This document shows positions 17,172 through 25,466 of a DNA stretch of 47,574 bases, one piece after another (positions within the stretch are counted from its first letter, which is position 1; each line of letters begins with the position of its first letter). The stretch is from Paracoccaceae bacterium (lineage in GTDB: Bacteria > Pseudomonadota > Alphaproteobacteria > Rhodobacterales > Rhodobacteraceae). The position numbers and the translations under genes are program-made. A model generated the notes under the pieces. It was not told where the DNA came from, made no database searches, and saw only the letters and a list, made by a program, of their open reading frames with translations. The stretch lies in assembly GCA_026706985.1 (NCBI GenBank), contig JAPOXR010000070.1:1-47574 (forward strand), in the 5' to 3' direction.

Positions 17172-18452
17172 TTAATTCTTCATCGAGTTGAAGAAATCAT
17201 CGTTTGATTTCGTGGCCTTGAGTTTCGGCAGTAGAAACTCGATCGCCTCGGTGGTCCCCATGGGATTGAGAATGCGGCGCAACACATACATCTTCTGCAG
17301 ATCCGAATTCTCCACCAGCAATTCTTCTTTCCGGGTGCCGGATTTGAGAATGTCGATCGCCGGAAAGACCCGTTTATCCGCCACTTTACGGTCGAGAACG
17401 ATTTCCGAATTGCCGGTGCCTTTGAATTCCTCGAAAATCACCTCATCCATGCGGCTGCCGGTATCGATCAAAGCCGTGGCGATGATGCTCAGCGAGCCGC
17501 CTTCCTCGATATTCCTGGCGGCCCCGAAAAACCGCTTCGGGCGCTGCAGGGCGTTCGCATCGACGCCGCCACTCAGCACTTTACCGGAGGATGGAACCAC
17601 GGCGTTGAACGCCCGTCCCAAACGGGTGATTGAATCCAGGAGGATAACCACATCCTTCCCGGTCTCGACGAGGCGCTTGGCTTTCGCAATCACCATATCC
17701 GAAACCTCGACATGCCTGTCCGCTTTTTCATCGAATGTGGAGGCGATGACTTCTCCGCGTACGCTTCGCTGCATGTCGGTGACTTCCTCCGGGCGCTCAT
17801 CGATCAGCAGCACGATCAGGACGCATTCCCGGTGATTGGTTTCGATGGATTTGGCGATATTCTGCAGCAAAACTGTCTTACCGGTGCGCGGCGGTGCCAC
17901 AATCAGCGCCCGCTGACCTTTACCAAGGGGCGACACCAGATCAATGACCCTTGCCGACCAATCCTTTGTATTCGGATCTGCGATCTCCATGTGAAAACGT
18001 TCATCCGGATAGAGCGGTGTCAAATTGTCAAAGGAAACCACATGCCTTGCGCTTTCCGGCTCCCGGTAATTGATACTGGTGATCTGTTTCAGCGCGAAAT
18101 AGCTCTCATTGCGCTCAACCCGGGGCGCGACGATCAGACCCTCGACGGTATCTCCGGTCTGCAGGCCGAAGCTCTTGATTAACTGCTTCGAGACATAGAT
18201 ATCTTCGGATCCCGGCAGATAATTGGCTTCCGGTGAGCGCAGATATCCGAATCCATCGCTGAGAATTTTCAGCACTCCATTGCCGATGATGGCACGGCCT
18301 TCCCGTGCATGCTGGCGCAGGATCTCGAAGATCATCTCACCTTTTTTCGCGGTGACGGCGTTTTCGATCTCCAGATCCTGGATTTGCTGAAGAAGTTCAC
18401 GCGGTTTCTTTTTCTTCAGCTCAGCAAGCGAAATGCTCTCAATCTCCTGCAT
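17172..18452 (-). CDS. rho: Transcription termination factor Rho
   Basis: A 426-residue hexameric RNA helicase. The N-terminal helical domain and the cold-shock RNA-binding fold with RNP1 motif DGFGYLR (66-72) are followed by Walker A APPRTGKT (186-193), DERPEEVTD and Walker [12 protein letters not shown]. The Q-loop and R-loop regions are intact. Walker A has Arg-Thr where many Rho proteins have Lys/Arg-Ala. The ATG at 18452 gives the standard length. Rho next to mnmE near the origin is typical of alphaproteobacteria. Confidence 0.96.
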   Translation of the reverse strand: MQEIESISLAELKKKKPRELLQQIQDLEIENAVTAKKGEMIFEILRQHAREGRAIIGNGVLKILSDGFGYLRSPEANYLPGSEDIYVSKQLIKSFGLQTGDTVEGLIVAPRVERNESYFALKQITSINYREPESARHVVSFDNLTPLYPDERFHMEIADPNTKDWSARVIDLVSPLGKGQRALIVAPPRTGKTVLLQNIAKSIETNHRECVLIVLLIDERPEEVTDMQRSVRGEVIASTFDEKADRHVEVSDMVIAKAKRLVETGKDVVILLDSITRLGRAFNAVVPSSGKVLSGGVDANALQRPKRFFGAARNIEEGGSLSIIATALIDTGSRMDEVIFEEFKGTGNSEIVLDRKVADKRVFPAIDILKSGTRKEELLVENSDLQKMYVLRRILNPMGTTEAIEFLLPKLKATKSNDDFFNSMKN

Positions 18453-18571
18453 TCAACTATCCCTTTTCGAGTTGGCACCTGTCCGTGCCCTGATGTCTTT
18501 GATGATACGGGAATACGGCCGCCGGACGGCGGACCCGCGCTACGTCTACCACAGCTTGGCTTTACGTCAAC

Positions 18572-19015
18572 TCAGAAAGGTCTGACCACGATCATGATCA
18601 CGATGAGCACCGCAATTACACTCGGCACCTCGTTCATCAGGCGAAACCGCCTTTCACCCACAATGCACCGACCCGCTTCCAGATCCCTGCGTTGTGCCGC
18701 GAGCCAGAAATGGAACGCAGTAAGTGTGAATATGCCGGCCAGCTTGATCCAGGGCCAGACTGCGGACCAGTCTATAACGCCTGGGATAGCCGCGAGGATC
18801 AGGCCGAAAAGCCAAACCGCAAGCATCGCGGGCGTAGCGATTATTTTCAGTAACCGTCTTTCCATGGTCACAAAGACAGCATGCGAAGGTGACATCTCTC
18901 CACCGGTCTTGACATGATAACTGAAAAGTCTCGGCAAATAGAGCAGTGCGGCCATCCAGGCTATAACCGCCAGAATGTGAAACGCTTTCGCCCAGAGATA
19001 AAGGGTGACAGTCAT
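18572..19015 (-). CDS. hemJ: HemJ-type protoporphyrinogen IX oxidase (CopD-like membrane protein)
   Basis: A 147-residue membrane protein with four predicted transmembrane helices. WAKAFHILAVIAWMAALLYLPRLFSYH at the N-terminus has the conserved His and the tryptophan/leucine pattern of the HemJ family, which oxidises protoporphyrinogen IX in haem synthesis. MNEVPSVIAVLIVIMIVVRPF near the end is also family-like. I chose the ATG at 19015; a TTG at 19042 would add nine residues. Neither has a strong ribosome site. It lies beside the origin where hemE and other haem genes are often found in relatives. Confidence 0.85.
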   Translation of the reverse strand: MTVTLYLWAKAFHILAVIAWMAALLYLPRLFSYHVKTGGEMSPSHAVFVTMERRLLKIIATPAMLAVWLFGLILAAIPGVIDWSAVWPWIKLAGIFTLTAFHFWLAAQRRDLEAGRCIVGERRFRLMNEVPSVIAVLIVIMIVVRPF

Positions 19016-19301
19016 GAAAGTGGCCAACCCGGTCAAATACAATCAATGAATAATAGTATAGATTATTGGTTGTTGTTAATGGCTGTGAAAAATCCCCATA
19101 ACCCTTGAACAGCAGGTGGTAACCGAATAAGTTTTATTTACTTTCAATTATTTAATATGAAAATACCCGTTCTTCTCAGTGGTGCCGCAGACTCGGAAAA
19201 TCCTGTATCAGTTCTTTGAAAGCTTGTGTGAAACCTGAATATCGGGCAGTTTTTCCTGATTATCAACGCAGTGTTCGGGAATTATCAACAGAGTTTTGGG
19301 C
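19016..19301. other. Candidate chromosomal replication origin (oriC)
   Basis: A 286-bp gap between divergent hemJ and maf. Positions 19126-19165 are 36/40 A or T, a likely duplex-unwinding element. DnaA-box-like 9-mers (consensus TTATCCACA) are TTATCAACA at 19282-19290 (one mismatch), TTATCAACG at 19260-19268 (two mismatches, 22 bp or two helical turns from the first), and TTTTTCACA on the minus strand at 19084-19092, which fits the relaxed form TTWTNCACA. The minus-strand series rho-mnmE-mnmG-rsmG-parAB on one side and the plus-strand maf-aroE-coaE-dnaQ series on the other match the setting of oriC in rhizobial chromosomes. No perfect DnaA box is present, so this remains a candidate. Confidence 0.65.
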
Positions 19302-19901
19302 ATGTCTGAAGGGATTGTGCTTGCCTCGGCTTCCGAAATCCGCGGCCGCTTGCTGCGGGAAGCCGGCGTGAAGCTGCAGGTCCGGCCGGTAGCGGTGGAT
19401 GAAGCGTTGTTGCGGTGCTCACTGGAAGCGGAGGGCGCTGCGGCGCTCGATATGGCAACCGCCCTGGCGGCAGTGAAGGCGGCCCGTCGCTCAACGAAGG
19501 AATCCACGAATCTGGTATTGGGATGCGACCAGATCCTGCAGTTTGAGGGAAAGGTATTCGGCAAAGCCTCAAATCGTGAAGGTGCAAGGGAAATGCTGTC
19601 GCGGCTGCGAGGCAAAACCCACACACTGGTCTCAGCGGCGGTTTTCTGTGAAAGCGGCAGGGAGGTCTGGCGCGGTGCCTCGCAAGCGGAAGTGACATTC
19701 AGGAACTTTTCTGATAGCTATCTGGATTCGTATCTGGAAGGTGCCGATGCGTCTTTGCTGCAGAGTGTGGGCTGCTATCATATCGAGGCGGAAGGGATCA
19801 GGTTGATTTCCGGCCTGAAGGGAGATGTCTATGCCGTCTACGGGCTACCCTTGATTCCCATTCTCGGTTACCTGATAGACCGTAATGTTATTGACGGCTG
19901 A
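19302..19901 (+). CDS. maf: Maf-family nucleoside triphosphate pyrophosphatase
   Basis: A 199-residue Maf/HAM1-fold protein. LASASEIRGRLL at the N-terminus stands for the family's usual SASPRR start, lacking the Pro-Arg-Arg, and GCDQILQFEGKVFGK corresponds to the conserved catalytic-Asp region. Members hydrolyse non-canonical or methylated nucleotides. The ATG at 19302 is used; a TTG six bases upstream is possible. The stop overlaps the aroE start codon (TGATG). It is the first gene to the right of the proposed origin. Confidence 0.9.
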   Translation: MSEGIVLASASEIRGRLLREAGVKLQVRPVAVDEALLRCSLEAEGAAALDMATALAAVKAARRSTKESTNLVLGCDQILQFEGKVFGKASNREGAREMLSRLRGKTHTLVSAAVFCESGREVWRGASQAEVTFRNFSDSYLDSYLEGADASLLQSVGCYHIEAEGIRLISGLKGDVYAVYGLPLIPILGYLIDRNVIDG

Positions 19902-20749
19902 TGAGTGACGCGCTCCTGAACCGACCGCTGCTCTCCGGCGTGATCGGCTATCCAATCGGGCATTCGCTGTCGCCGGCGGTACATGGGCACTGGCTGCGGC
20001 AATTGAAAATCAATGCCCTCTATATGCCCTTTGAGATCACCCCGGAAGATTTTCCGCAGGTCCTGCGGGCGCTGCCGAAACTCGGCTTCCGCGGCGTCAA
20101 TATCACCATTCCGCACAAGGAAGCGGCATTGCAGCATGCTGAATCGGTTTCCGACCAAGCGGCACTGATCGGTGCCGTGAACACAATCACAATCACCAAT
20201 GAGGGGAGAATCCATGGCGACAACACAGACGCGCACGGTTTTCTCGCCAGTTTGCGGGAAGCGGTGCCGGAGTGGAATGCGGTTGATTGCGGGCCGATTA
20301 TGGTCATCGGTGCCGGCGGCGCGGCACGTGCGGTGATTTATGCGCTGATTTCAGATGGTGCCGAGGAGATCCATATCGCCAACCGCTCGCGCGAAAGAGC
20401 TGAATTCCTGAAGACTGAGTTCGGTAATCGAATTGCCGTGCATGATCTGATGCTGATCGGCGACATCATTCCGAATGTGAAAACCATCGTTAATACGACA
20501 GCTCTCGGAATGGCGGGAAAGCCGCCGCTGATTTTTCCTCATGATGCCTTGGTTGAGAATACGGTCGTGTCCGATCTGGTCTATACGCCGCTCGGCACGG
20601 AATTCCTGGTCCGTGCCGAGGAGCATGGCTGCCGGACGGTGGACGGGTTGGGCATGTTGCTGCACCAGGCAGCGGCTTCTTTCAGCCATTGGTTCGGCAC
20701 CAGACCGGCGGTGGACGAGGCGGTGCGGAAGGCTGCGCTGGCGGCATGA
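19901..20749 (+). CDS. aroE: Shikimate dehydrogenase (NADP+)
   Basis: A 282-residue enzyme converting 3-dehydroshikimate to shikimate in aromatic amino acid synthesis. Substrate-site residues are visible: S22 and S24 in IGHSLSPAVHG, catalytic K73 in TIPHKEAA and D110 in NTDAHGF. The NADP-binding glycines are in IGAGGAARA (about 133-141). It overlaps maf by one base and coaE by four, so the four genes maf-aroE-coaE-dnaQ form one tightly packed unit. Confidence 0.95.
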   Translation: MSDALLNRPLLSGVIGYPIGHSLSPAVHGHWLRQLKINALYMPFEITPEDFPQVLRALPKLGFRGVNITIPHKEAALQHAESVSDQAALIGAVNTITITNEGRIHGDNTDAHGFLASLREAVPEWNAVDCGPIMVIGAGGAARAVIYALISDGAEEIHIANRSRERAEFLKTEFGNRIAVHDLMLIGDIIPNVKTIVNTTALGMAGKPPLIFPHDALVENTVVSDLVYTPLGTEFLVRAEEHGCRTVDGLGMLLHQAAASFSHWFGTRPAVDEAVRKAALAA

Positions 20750-21357
20750 AGGGGCACCTCTTCGCCCTCGGTCTCACCGGATCCATCGGCATGGGAAAAT
20801 CGACAGCGGCGGAGATTTTCGCCGGTCTTGGCCATCCGATCTGGAGCGCCGACAATGCGGTGGAGAAATTGTATTCGACCGGAGGAGAAGGGGTTGCGGC
20901 AATTGCCGGGTTTCTACCGGAGGCCGTCCCGCACCGGGATGGGCCGGTGTCAAAGGAGATATTGTCGCAATTGCTGCTGGGGCGGCCGGAAATGCTCCAA
21001 GCGGTGGAAAAAGCGATCCACCCTTTGGTGGGTCGGGAGCGTCAGCGTTTTTTTGACGCCTGCCGGGCGGCCGGGAAGAAGCTGGCGATCGCCGAAATCC
21101 CGCTTCTCTTTGAGACCGGCGCTGAAAACGGACTGGATGCGGTGGCTGTTGTCTCGGTCCCGATTTATTGCCAGGCGGCGCGGGTGATGAGACGGACAGG
21201 CATGTCGGTGCAGAAGTTTGATGCAATCCGCCGCCGGCAGATGCCGGACTGGGAAAAGCGCCGCCGTGCCGACTATGTCATCGATGCAAGCACGCGCGAA
21301 CGCGCCGGTACGGATATAGAAAGAATCGTGGCGGATATTCTCCGGAGTCTCAATTGA
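20746..21357 (+). CDS. coaE: Dephospho-CoA kinase
   Basis: A 203-residue P-loop kinase catalysing the last step of coenzyme A synthesis. GSIGMGKST (12-20) is the P-loop; SADNAVEKLY is the substrate-site aspartate region, and LAIAEIPLLFETG and RRRQMPDWEKRRRADYVI are family motifs. The ATG at 20746 overlaps the aroE stop by 4 nt; upstream in-frame starts would extend into aroE. The end overlaps the dnaQ TTG by 4 nt. Confidence 0.94.
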   Translation: MKGHLFALGLTGSIGMGKSTAAEIFAGLGHPIWSADNAVEKLYSTGGEGVAAIAGFLPEAVPHRDGPVSKEILSQLLLGRPEMLQAVEKAIHPLVGRERQRFFDACRAAGKKLAIAEIPLLFETGAENGLDAVAVVSVPIYCQAARVMRRTGMSVQKFDAIRRRQMPDWEKRRRADYVIDASTRERAGTDIERIVADILRSLN

Positions 21358-22058
21358 ACGCAATTATTCTGGATGTTGAAACAACCGGGCTGCACGCCGA
21401 TGAAGGCGACCGGATCGTTGAAATCGGCATGGTCGAGATCGATTCGCAGCGGTTGATCCGCACCGGGCGGATCTTCCATAAATATCTGAACCCGCAGCGT
21501 TCAATGAGTTCTGAGGCGGAGAAAATCCACGGGCTGACCAATGAATTCCTCAGCGACAAACCCACTTTCGCCGATACGGCGGAAGAATTTCTGCAGTTTA
21601 TCGACGATTCCCGTCTGATGGCGCACAATTCGGAGTTTGACCTCGGATTCGTGAATGCGGAACTGCGTCTGGCCGGGCGCGATGAAATCCCGTCGGGCAG
21701 GGTCGATGACACTTTGCTTATGGCCCGGCGGGAATTGCCGAAACTGGCGCGCCACAGCCTCGATGCGCTGTGCCGGCATTTCGGCATTGACAGCTCGGCA
21801 AGGCAGAAGCACGGGGCGTTGCTGGATGCGGAACTCCTTGCGGATGTTTTCTTCCGCCTCAGCGGAACCGAATTGGATATCTTTTCCGGTTTGGACCCGA
21901 GCGGTGGTGACAGCGCGGCTTCGGTGCAGCCATTTGCCCGGCCTGCGGCGAAGCGTCCGCAACCGCTGGCGCCGCTGATTTCCGATGCGGAGGCGGTGGC
22001 GCATGAGAAAATGGTCGCGTCGCTGGGCGAAAACGCCCTATGGCACCGCCTGCGGTGA
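21354..22058 (+). CDS. dnaQ: DNA polymerase III epsilon subunit (3'-5' proofreading exonuclease)
   Basis: A 234-residue DEDDh exonuclease. Exo I is LDVETTG with D7 and E9, Exo II is HNSEFDLGF, and Exo III is KHGALLDAELLADVF with the catalytic His and Asp. The C-terminal proline-rich linker leads to the segment that contacts the polymerase alpha subunit. The start is a TTG at 21354, overlapping the coaE stop; no ATG occurs near it. It ends two bases before the convergent secB stop. Confidence 0.94.
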   Translation: MNAIILDVETTGLHADEGDRIVEIGMVEIDSQRLIRTGRIFHKYLNPQRSMSSEAEKIHGLTNEFLSDKPTFADTAEEFLQFIDDSRLMAHNSEFDLGFVNAELRLAGRDEIPSGRVDDTLLMARRELPKLARHSLDALCRHFGIDSSARQKHGALLDAELLADVFFRLSGTELDIFSGLDPSGGDSAASVQPFARPAAKRPQPLAPLISDAEAVAHEKMVASLGENALWHRLR

Positions 22059-22059
22059 T

Positions 22060-22530
22060 TCAGTCGCTGGCCGGGCGATTCTGTCGCTGCGCGTTGGCCG
22101 CGAAATCAATCAGGTCCATATTGAACGGGGGAAACCCGCCATCGCGGGTGATGTCGGACACGATGCGGCGCACAAAGGGAAACATGTAATGCGGGCACTG
22201 CACCGCCAGAAACGCCCGCAACCGGTTCTCCGGCATGTTTTCGACAGTGAATAGGCCGCAATAATCGAGTTCAATCAGATAGGCGGGTTTGTCTTTGCTC
22301 TTGGCGTCGATCCCGGCCTTGATCGAGACCACATACCGGTTCTCCGCCTCTTTGCTGATATGCACTTGAATGCTCACCTCATGCTTCAGATCCTGGATCG
22401 ACCACTGCTTGGTCTGGGCCATGAAATTCTCAAATGAGAAGTCGCGGATGAACTGGCCATGCACAATGGTTCTGGCCTCAGCCCCGGCCTCGGCTGTTTC
22501 GGCCCGCCCATTTGTCTTTTTTTCCGCCAT
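22060..22530 (-). CDS. secB: Protein-export chaperone SecB
   Basis: A 156-residue tetrameric cytosolic chaperone that keeps preproteins unfolded and hands them to SecA. Family motifs include YIKDxSFENF-like FIRDFSFENF near residue 28, VEVxLxI-like VSIQVHISKEAENRYVVSIKAG, and LFPFARxxIS-like MFPFVRRIVSDITRDGGFPP. Minus-strand secB converging on dnaQ is the usual alphaproteobacterial arrangement. It is followed at its 5' side by the sulfonate block rather than by fxsA. Confidence 0.95.
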   Translation of the reverse strand: MAEKKTNGRAETAEAGAEARTIVHGQFIRDFSFENFMAQTKQWSIQDLKHEVSIQVHISKEAENRYVVSIKAGIDAKSKDKPAYLIELDYCGLFTVENMPENRLRAFLAVQCPHYMFPFVRRIVSDITRDGGFPPFNMDLIDFAANAQRQNRPASD

Positions 22531-22554
22531 TCTCGAGCTCAGCTCCGGACCGCC

Positions 22555-23310
22555 TCAATGGGCGATGCTATGGCGCAGCTTGGCGGCACATTCAAGGAGG
22601 GTGTGCCGGGCCGCCACGGCGGCGTCGGGAGTCAGCCGCTGCGTCGGCCCGTGCACGGCGAGCGCGGCGAAGAAATTTTCATCCGTACCGCAGACCGGCA
22701 CTGCGGCGGCGACCATGCCGTCAAGGAATTCCTCGTTATCCAGGGCGTAACCCTGATCGGCGACCTGCGCGATTTCGTCGAGCAACCGATCCTTGTCGCA
22801 TATGGTGTTGGCGGTCAGGCGGCGCAGCTCGATCCGCTCCAACAGGCACCGCCGTTCAGGCACGCTGAGGCTGGCAAAATAACATTTGCCTCCCGCTGTG
22901 CAGTGAAACGGAACCGTCGCACCGACAGCGAACTGAATGCGCAACGGCCAATCCGACTCCACCCGATCGATATAGATCATTCCCGCCGCATCCGGCACGG
23001 CGAGATTGATCGTCTCGCCGGTGCGCCCGGCGGCGTCGATGAGCAGTTGCCTGCGGATGATATTGAAATGGCGTGCCATCATCACGCCGCGGGCCATGCG
23101 GTGAAACAGATGTCCCGCTTCCAGCTTGCCGGAGCCGGCCCGGGCCAGGTAACCCGCGGCCGTCAGCCGTGAGCAGAGACGGTGAATTGTCTGTTTCGGC
23201 AGCCCGAGACCGGCGTTGATCTCAAGCACCGATAACGGGCGGTCCGCGGTGGCCAGGATTTCCATTATCCGCAGCATCCGCATCGATGTCGGGACCCGGC
23301 TTTCCACCAT
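22555..23310 (-). CDS. IclR-family transcriptional regulator (IseR-like)
   Basis: A 251-residue regulator with an N-terminal winged helix-turn-helix (about 10-70; LSVLEINAGLGLPKQTIHRLCSRL) and a C-terminal IclR effector domain (HCTAGGKCYFASLS and EEFLDGMVAAAVPV motifs). It is divergent from the terC/TRAP genes across a 155-bp gap. In described isethionate clusters a regulator of this family (IseR) controls the dehydrogenase and transporter. That role is inferred here from context. Confidence 0.9.
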   Translation of the reverse strand: MVESRVPTSMRMLRIMEILATADRPLSVLEINAGLGLPKQTIHRLCSRLTAAGYLARAGSGKLEAGHLFHRMARGVMMARHFNIIRRQLLIDAAGRTGETINLAVPDAAGMIYIDRVESDWPLRIQFAVGATVPFHCTAGGKCYFASLSVPERRCLLERIELRRLTANTICDKDRLLDEIAQVADQGYALDNEEFLDGMVAAAVPVCGTDENFFAALAVHGPTQRLTPDAAVAARHTLLECAAKLRHSIAH

Positions 23311-23465
23311 ACAACCCAGTCAAAATTCAGCTTGCCACGAGAATACAAATGGAAGATAGATATTTTCAAGACAATCTGTCTCATTTTTGAATCAGCTCCG
23401 CGGGTGCAGCAGGTTTTGATACGACAGACGACATTTTCGCCATTGGATCGCTTCGGTCGGACCGC
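23311..23465. promoter_or_regulatory. Divergent control region between the IclR gene and terC, with a possible operator
   Basis: A 155-bp AT-richer gap that must hold the regulator's promoter and that of the rightward sulfonate genes. An inverted repeat AGACA-ATC-TGTCT lies at 23369-23381; with a 5-bp arm and 3-bp spacer it is a weak candidate for an IclR-type operator. No confident -35/-10 pair was assigned. Confidence 0.35.
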
Positions 23466-24149
23466 ATGATTGAGCAAATTCTGTTCACGGAACTGCACGC
23501 GGCATCGCTGGGCGGGTTCACGGGAACGGCCGACGCCGGCACCTGGGCATTCAAAATCGCACAGATTATTTTCGCCGACATCATTCTTTCCGGAGATAAC
23601 GCGCTGGTGATCGGTATGGCGGCCGCCGGACTGCCCCCCGGTCAGCGCAGGCAGGCCATCGTAGGCGGCATTGCGCTGGCGGCTTTGTTCCGCATTCTGT
23701 TTGCGGTGATTGCGGCCACGCTGCTCGACATTCCCGGAATTTTGTTTCTCGGTGGCCTGTTACTCGCCTGGGTCTGCTGGCGGTTCTACAAGGATCTGCG
23801 TCATTTCAACAGCGCGCAGTCGGAGCAGGTGGAGGCGGCGGCAGCCCTGGCTGCAGGGACAGGGAACCCGCTGTTCCGGGCGCTGTCGACGATAGCCATC
23901 GCCGATGTTTCCATGTCTCTGGACAATGTGATCGCGGTGGCGGCGATTGCCCGCGAAGATACCGCGATGCTGTTTTTCGGATTGAGCCTCGCCATCGTGC
24001 TGATGGCCTTCTGCGCCACCATCATCATGAAAATCCTTAACCGGTACCCGTTTCTGTCCTGGGCGGGGCTGGTGTTTCTAGTCTATCTGACCGCTACGCT
24101 GCTGATCGATGGGGCGGCGGACTTTCCCATATTGCTGCGCATGATATGA
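23466..24149 (+). CDS. TerC/YjbE-family integral membrane protein
   Basis: A 227-residue protein with about seven hydrophobic segments. The two repeated family motifs are ADIILSGDNALVIGMAA (near 39) and ADVSMSLDNVIAVAAIA (near 147), whose Asp and Asn residues likely form an ion site. Some TerC members export Mn2+; others are linked to tellurite resistance. The ribosome site is weak. It lies between the IclR regulator and the TRAP importer, all other genes of which serve sulfonate catabolism, and no recognised sulfite exporter is present, so a role in anion or metal export tied to that pathway is possible but untested. Confidence 0.88.
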   Translation: MIEQILFTELHAASLGGFTGTADAGTWAFKIAQIIFADIILSGDNALVIGMAAAGLPPGQRRQAIVGGIALAALFRILFAVIAATLLDIPGILFLGGLLLAWVCWRFYKDLRHFNSAQSEQVEAAAALAAGTGNPLFRALSTIAIADVSMSLDNVIAVAAIAREDTAMLFFGLSLAIVLMAFCATIIMKILNRYPFLSWAGLVFLVYLTATLLIDGAADFPILLRMI

Positions 24150-24206
24150 ACAGACTTTGGAAAATTCTCGGAAAGCGGATACATACCGCTTCCTTGATGT
24201 GCCTGA

Positions 24207-24238
24207 GCACTGCCGGAACGAGCCTTCGCCGGCAGTGC
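24207..24238 (+). terminator. Stem-loop between terC and the TRAP binding-protein gene
   Basis: A perfect 10-bp inverted repeat GCACTGCCGG/CCGGCAGTGC (24207-24216 with 24229-24238) with a 12-nt loop. It lies 57 nt after the terC stop and 47 nt before the dctP-type start. No T-run follows. It may end terC transcripts or sit in the 5' leader of the TRAP mRNA. Confidence 0.5.
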
Positions 24239-24285
24239 GCGGGATAATCCGCAAAGGAAGGCAACCGAATTGGAGGAAGCAAGAA

Positions 24286-25383
24286 ATGTCTTTATTTAGA
24301 AAAGTTGCGGCGGCCGCGGCGGCCACTGCGATACTTACTGTCGGTGCCACGGCACAGGCACAGACGGTGCTGCGTATACAATCCGCAACACCGGCGAAGG
24401 CTGACGAGCATATCATGCTCGAAGCGTTTGCCGATGATGTTGCCGCTCTGACCAACGGCGAACTGCAGTTCGAACTGCTGCCCGCCGGTGCTGTGGTCGG
24501 CGTCGGTGACATTATCGATGCCGTGGATTCAGGTTTGGTCGATGGCGGTTTCGCATGGACCCATTACTGGTCCGGTAAACATCCGGCGGCGATGCTGTTC
24601 GGTTCACCGGTTGCAGGTGCCGGAGTCGGAATCGACAATATCGCTTTCATTTCCTGGTTCCTGTTTGGTGGCGGCAGCGCGCTTTACGACCAGCTCTGGG
24701 ATGAAATGGGCGTGAACGTGAAAGGCTTCATGCTGCAGCCTGTCGGTCCGGAAGCGCTCGGTTGGTTCAAAGAGCCGATCTTATCGATGGATGACTTCCG
24801 CAAATACCGTTTCCGCACACCTCCGGGCATCCCCGGACAAACCTATAAAGATATCGGAGTGGCTTCGGTTGCCATGGGTGGCGGAGATATCCTGCCGGCG
24901 CTGGAGAAGGGAACCATCGATGCGGCCGAATGGTGCTGCCCGAAACCGGATAGCGTGTTCGGATTCCAGAAGGTCCTGAAGAACTACTATCTGCAGGGTC
25001 TGCACCAGGTTGTGGTGAATGCCGACCTGTATCTCAACGGTGATGTCTATGATAAGCTTACCGACCACCAGAAGACGGCGATCGCGGTTGCGGCCAATGC
25101 GTCGCTGGTGAAGTCGCTGGCTTACAGGATCCACGAGAACGGTAAAGCCCTGAAGGATCTGCTCGACAATCACGGTGTCATTCTGCACGACACACCGGCG
25201 GATTACTTCCCCGCCTACATGAATGCGGCGAAAGCCACATTGGAGAAGAATGCGGCTGACAACGAATTCTTCGCAACGGTGTGGAACAGCCAGCGTGAGT
25301 TTGCCGAAACCGCGGTTCCGTTCTGGGCCGGAGCGCAAAGCTCGAACGCCCAGCTCGGAAAGGCGTTCGCCGACTCGCTGTAG
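24286..25383 (+). CDS. TRAP transporter substrate-binding protein (DctP family; isethionate candidate)
   Basis: A 365-residue periplasmic binding protein. The signal peptide MSLFRKVAAAAAATAILTVG ends near ATAQA-Q. The mature domain has the DctP-type helix with its conserved arginine in FRKYRFRTPPGIPG (near 170), which in this family salt-bridges the ligand's acidic group, and a cage of Trp and Tyr residues (WTHYWSGKHPAA). Start: ATG at 24286 with GGAGG 9 nt upstream. With the fused membrane subunit downstream it forms a secondary importer. Beside a GMC dehydrogenase, xsc and pta it corresponds to IseK of described isethionate clusters. Confidence 0.88.
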   Translation: MSLFRKVAAAAAATAILTVGATAQAQTVLRIQSATPAKADEHIMLEAFADDVAALTNGELQFELLPAGAVVGVGDIIDAVDSGLVDGGFAWTHYWSGKHPAAMLFGSPVAGAGVGIDNIAFISWFLFGGGSALYDQLWDEMGVNVKGFMLQPVGPEALGWFKEPILSMDDFRKYRFRTPPGIPGQTYKDIGVASVAMGGGDILPALEKGTIDAAEWCCPKPDSVFGFQKVLKNYYLQGLHQVVVNADLYLNGDVYDKLTDHQKTAIAVAANASLVKSLAYRIHENGKALKDLLDNHGVILHDTPADYFPAYMNAAKATLEKNAADNEFFATVWNSQREFAETAVPFWAGAQSSNAQLGKAFADSL

Positions 25384-25398
25384 TCTAAACGATACCGG

Positions 25399-25424
25399 AA
25401 GGCGGAGCCTGCCGGCTCCGCCTT
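25399..25424 (+). terminator. Intercistronic stem-loop after the TRAP binding-protein gene
   Basis: A perfect 10-bp stem AAGGCGGAGC/GCTCCGCCTT (25399-25408 with 25415-25424) closing a 6-nt loop, placed between the binding-protein and membrane-subunit genes. Such hairpins often protect the upstream message from 3' decay or attenuate downstream expression, giving more binding protein than permease. Confidence 0.6.
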
Positions 25425-25466
25425 CGCCGGAAATGGCGCTGAATCACGCGGACCCGGGAGGCGGAG

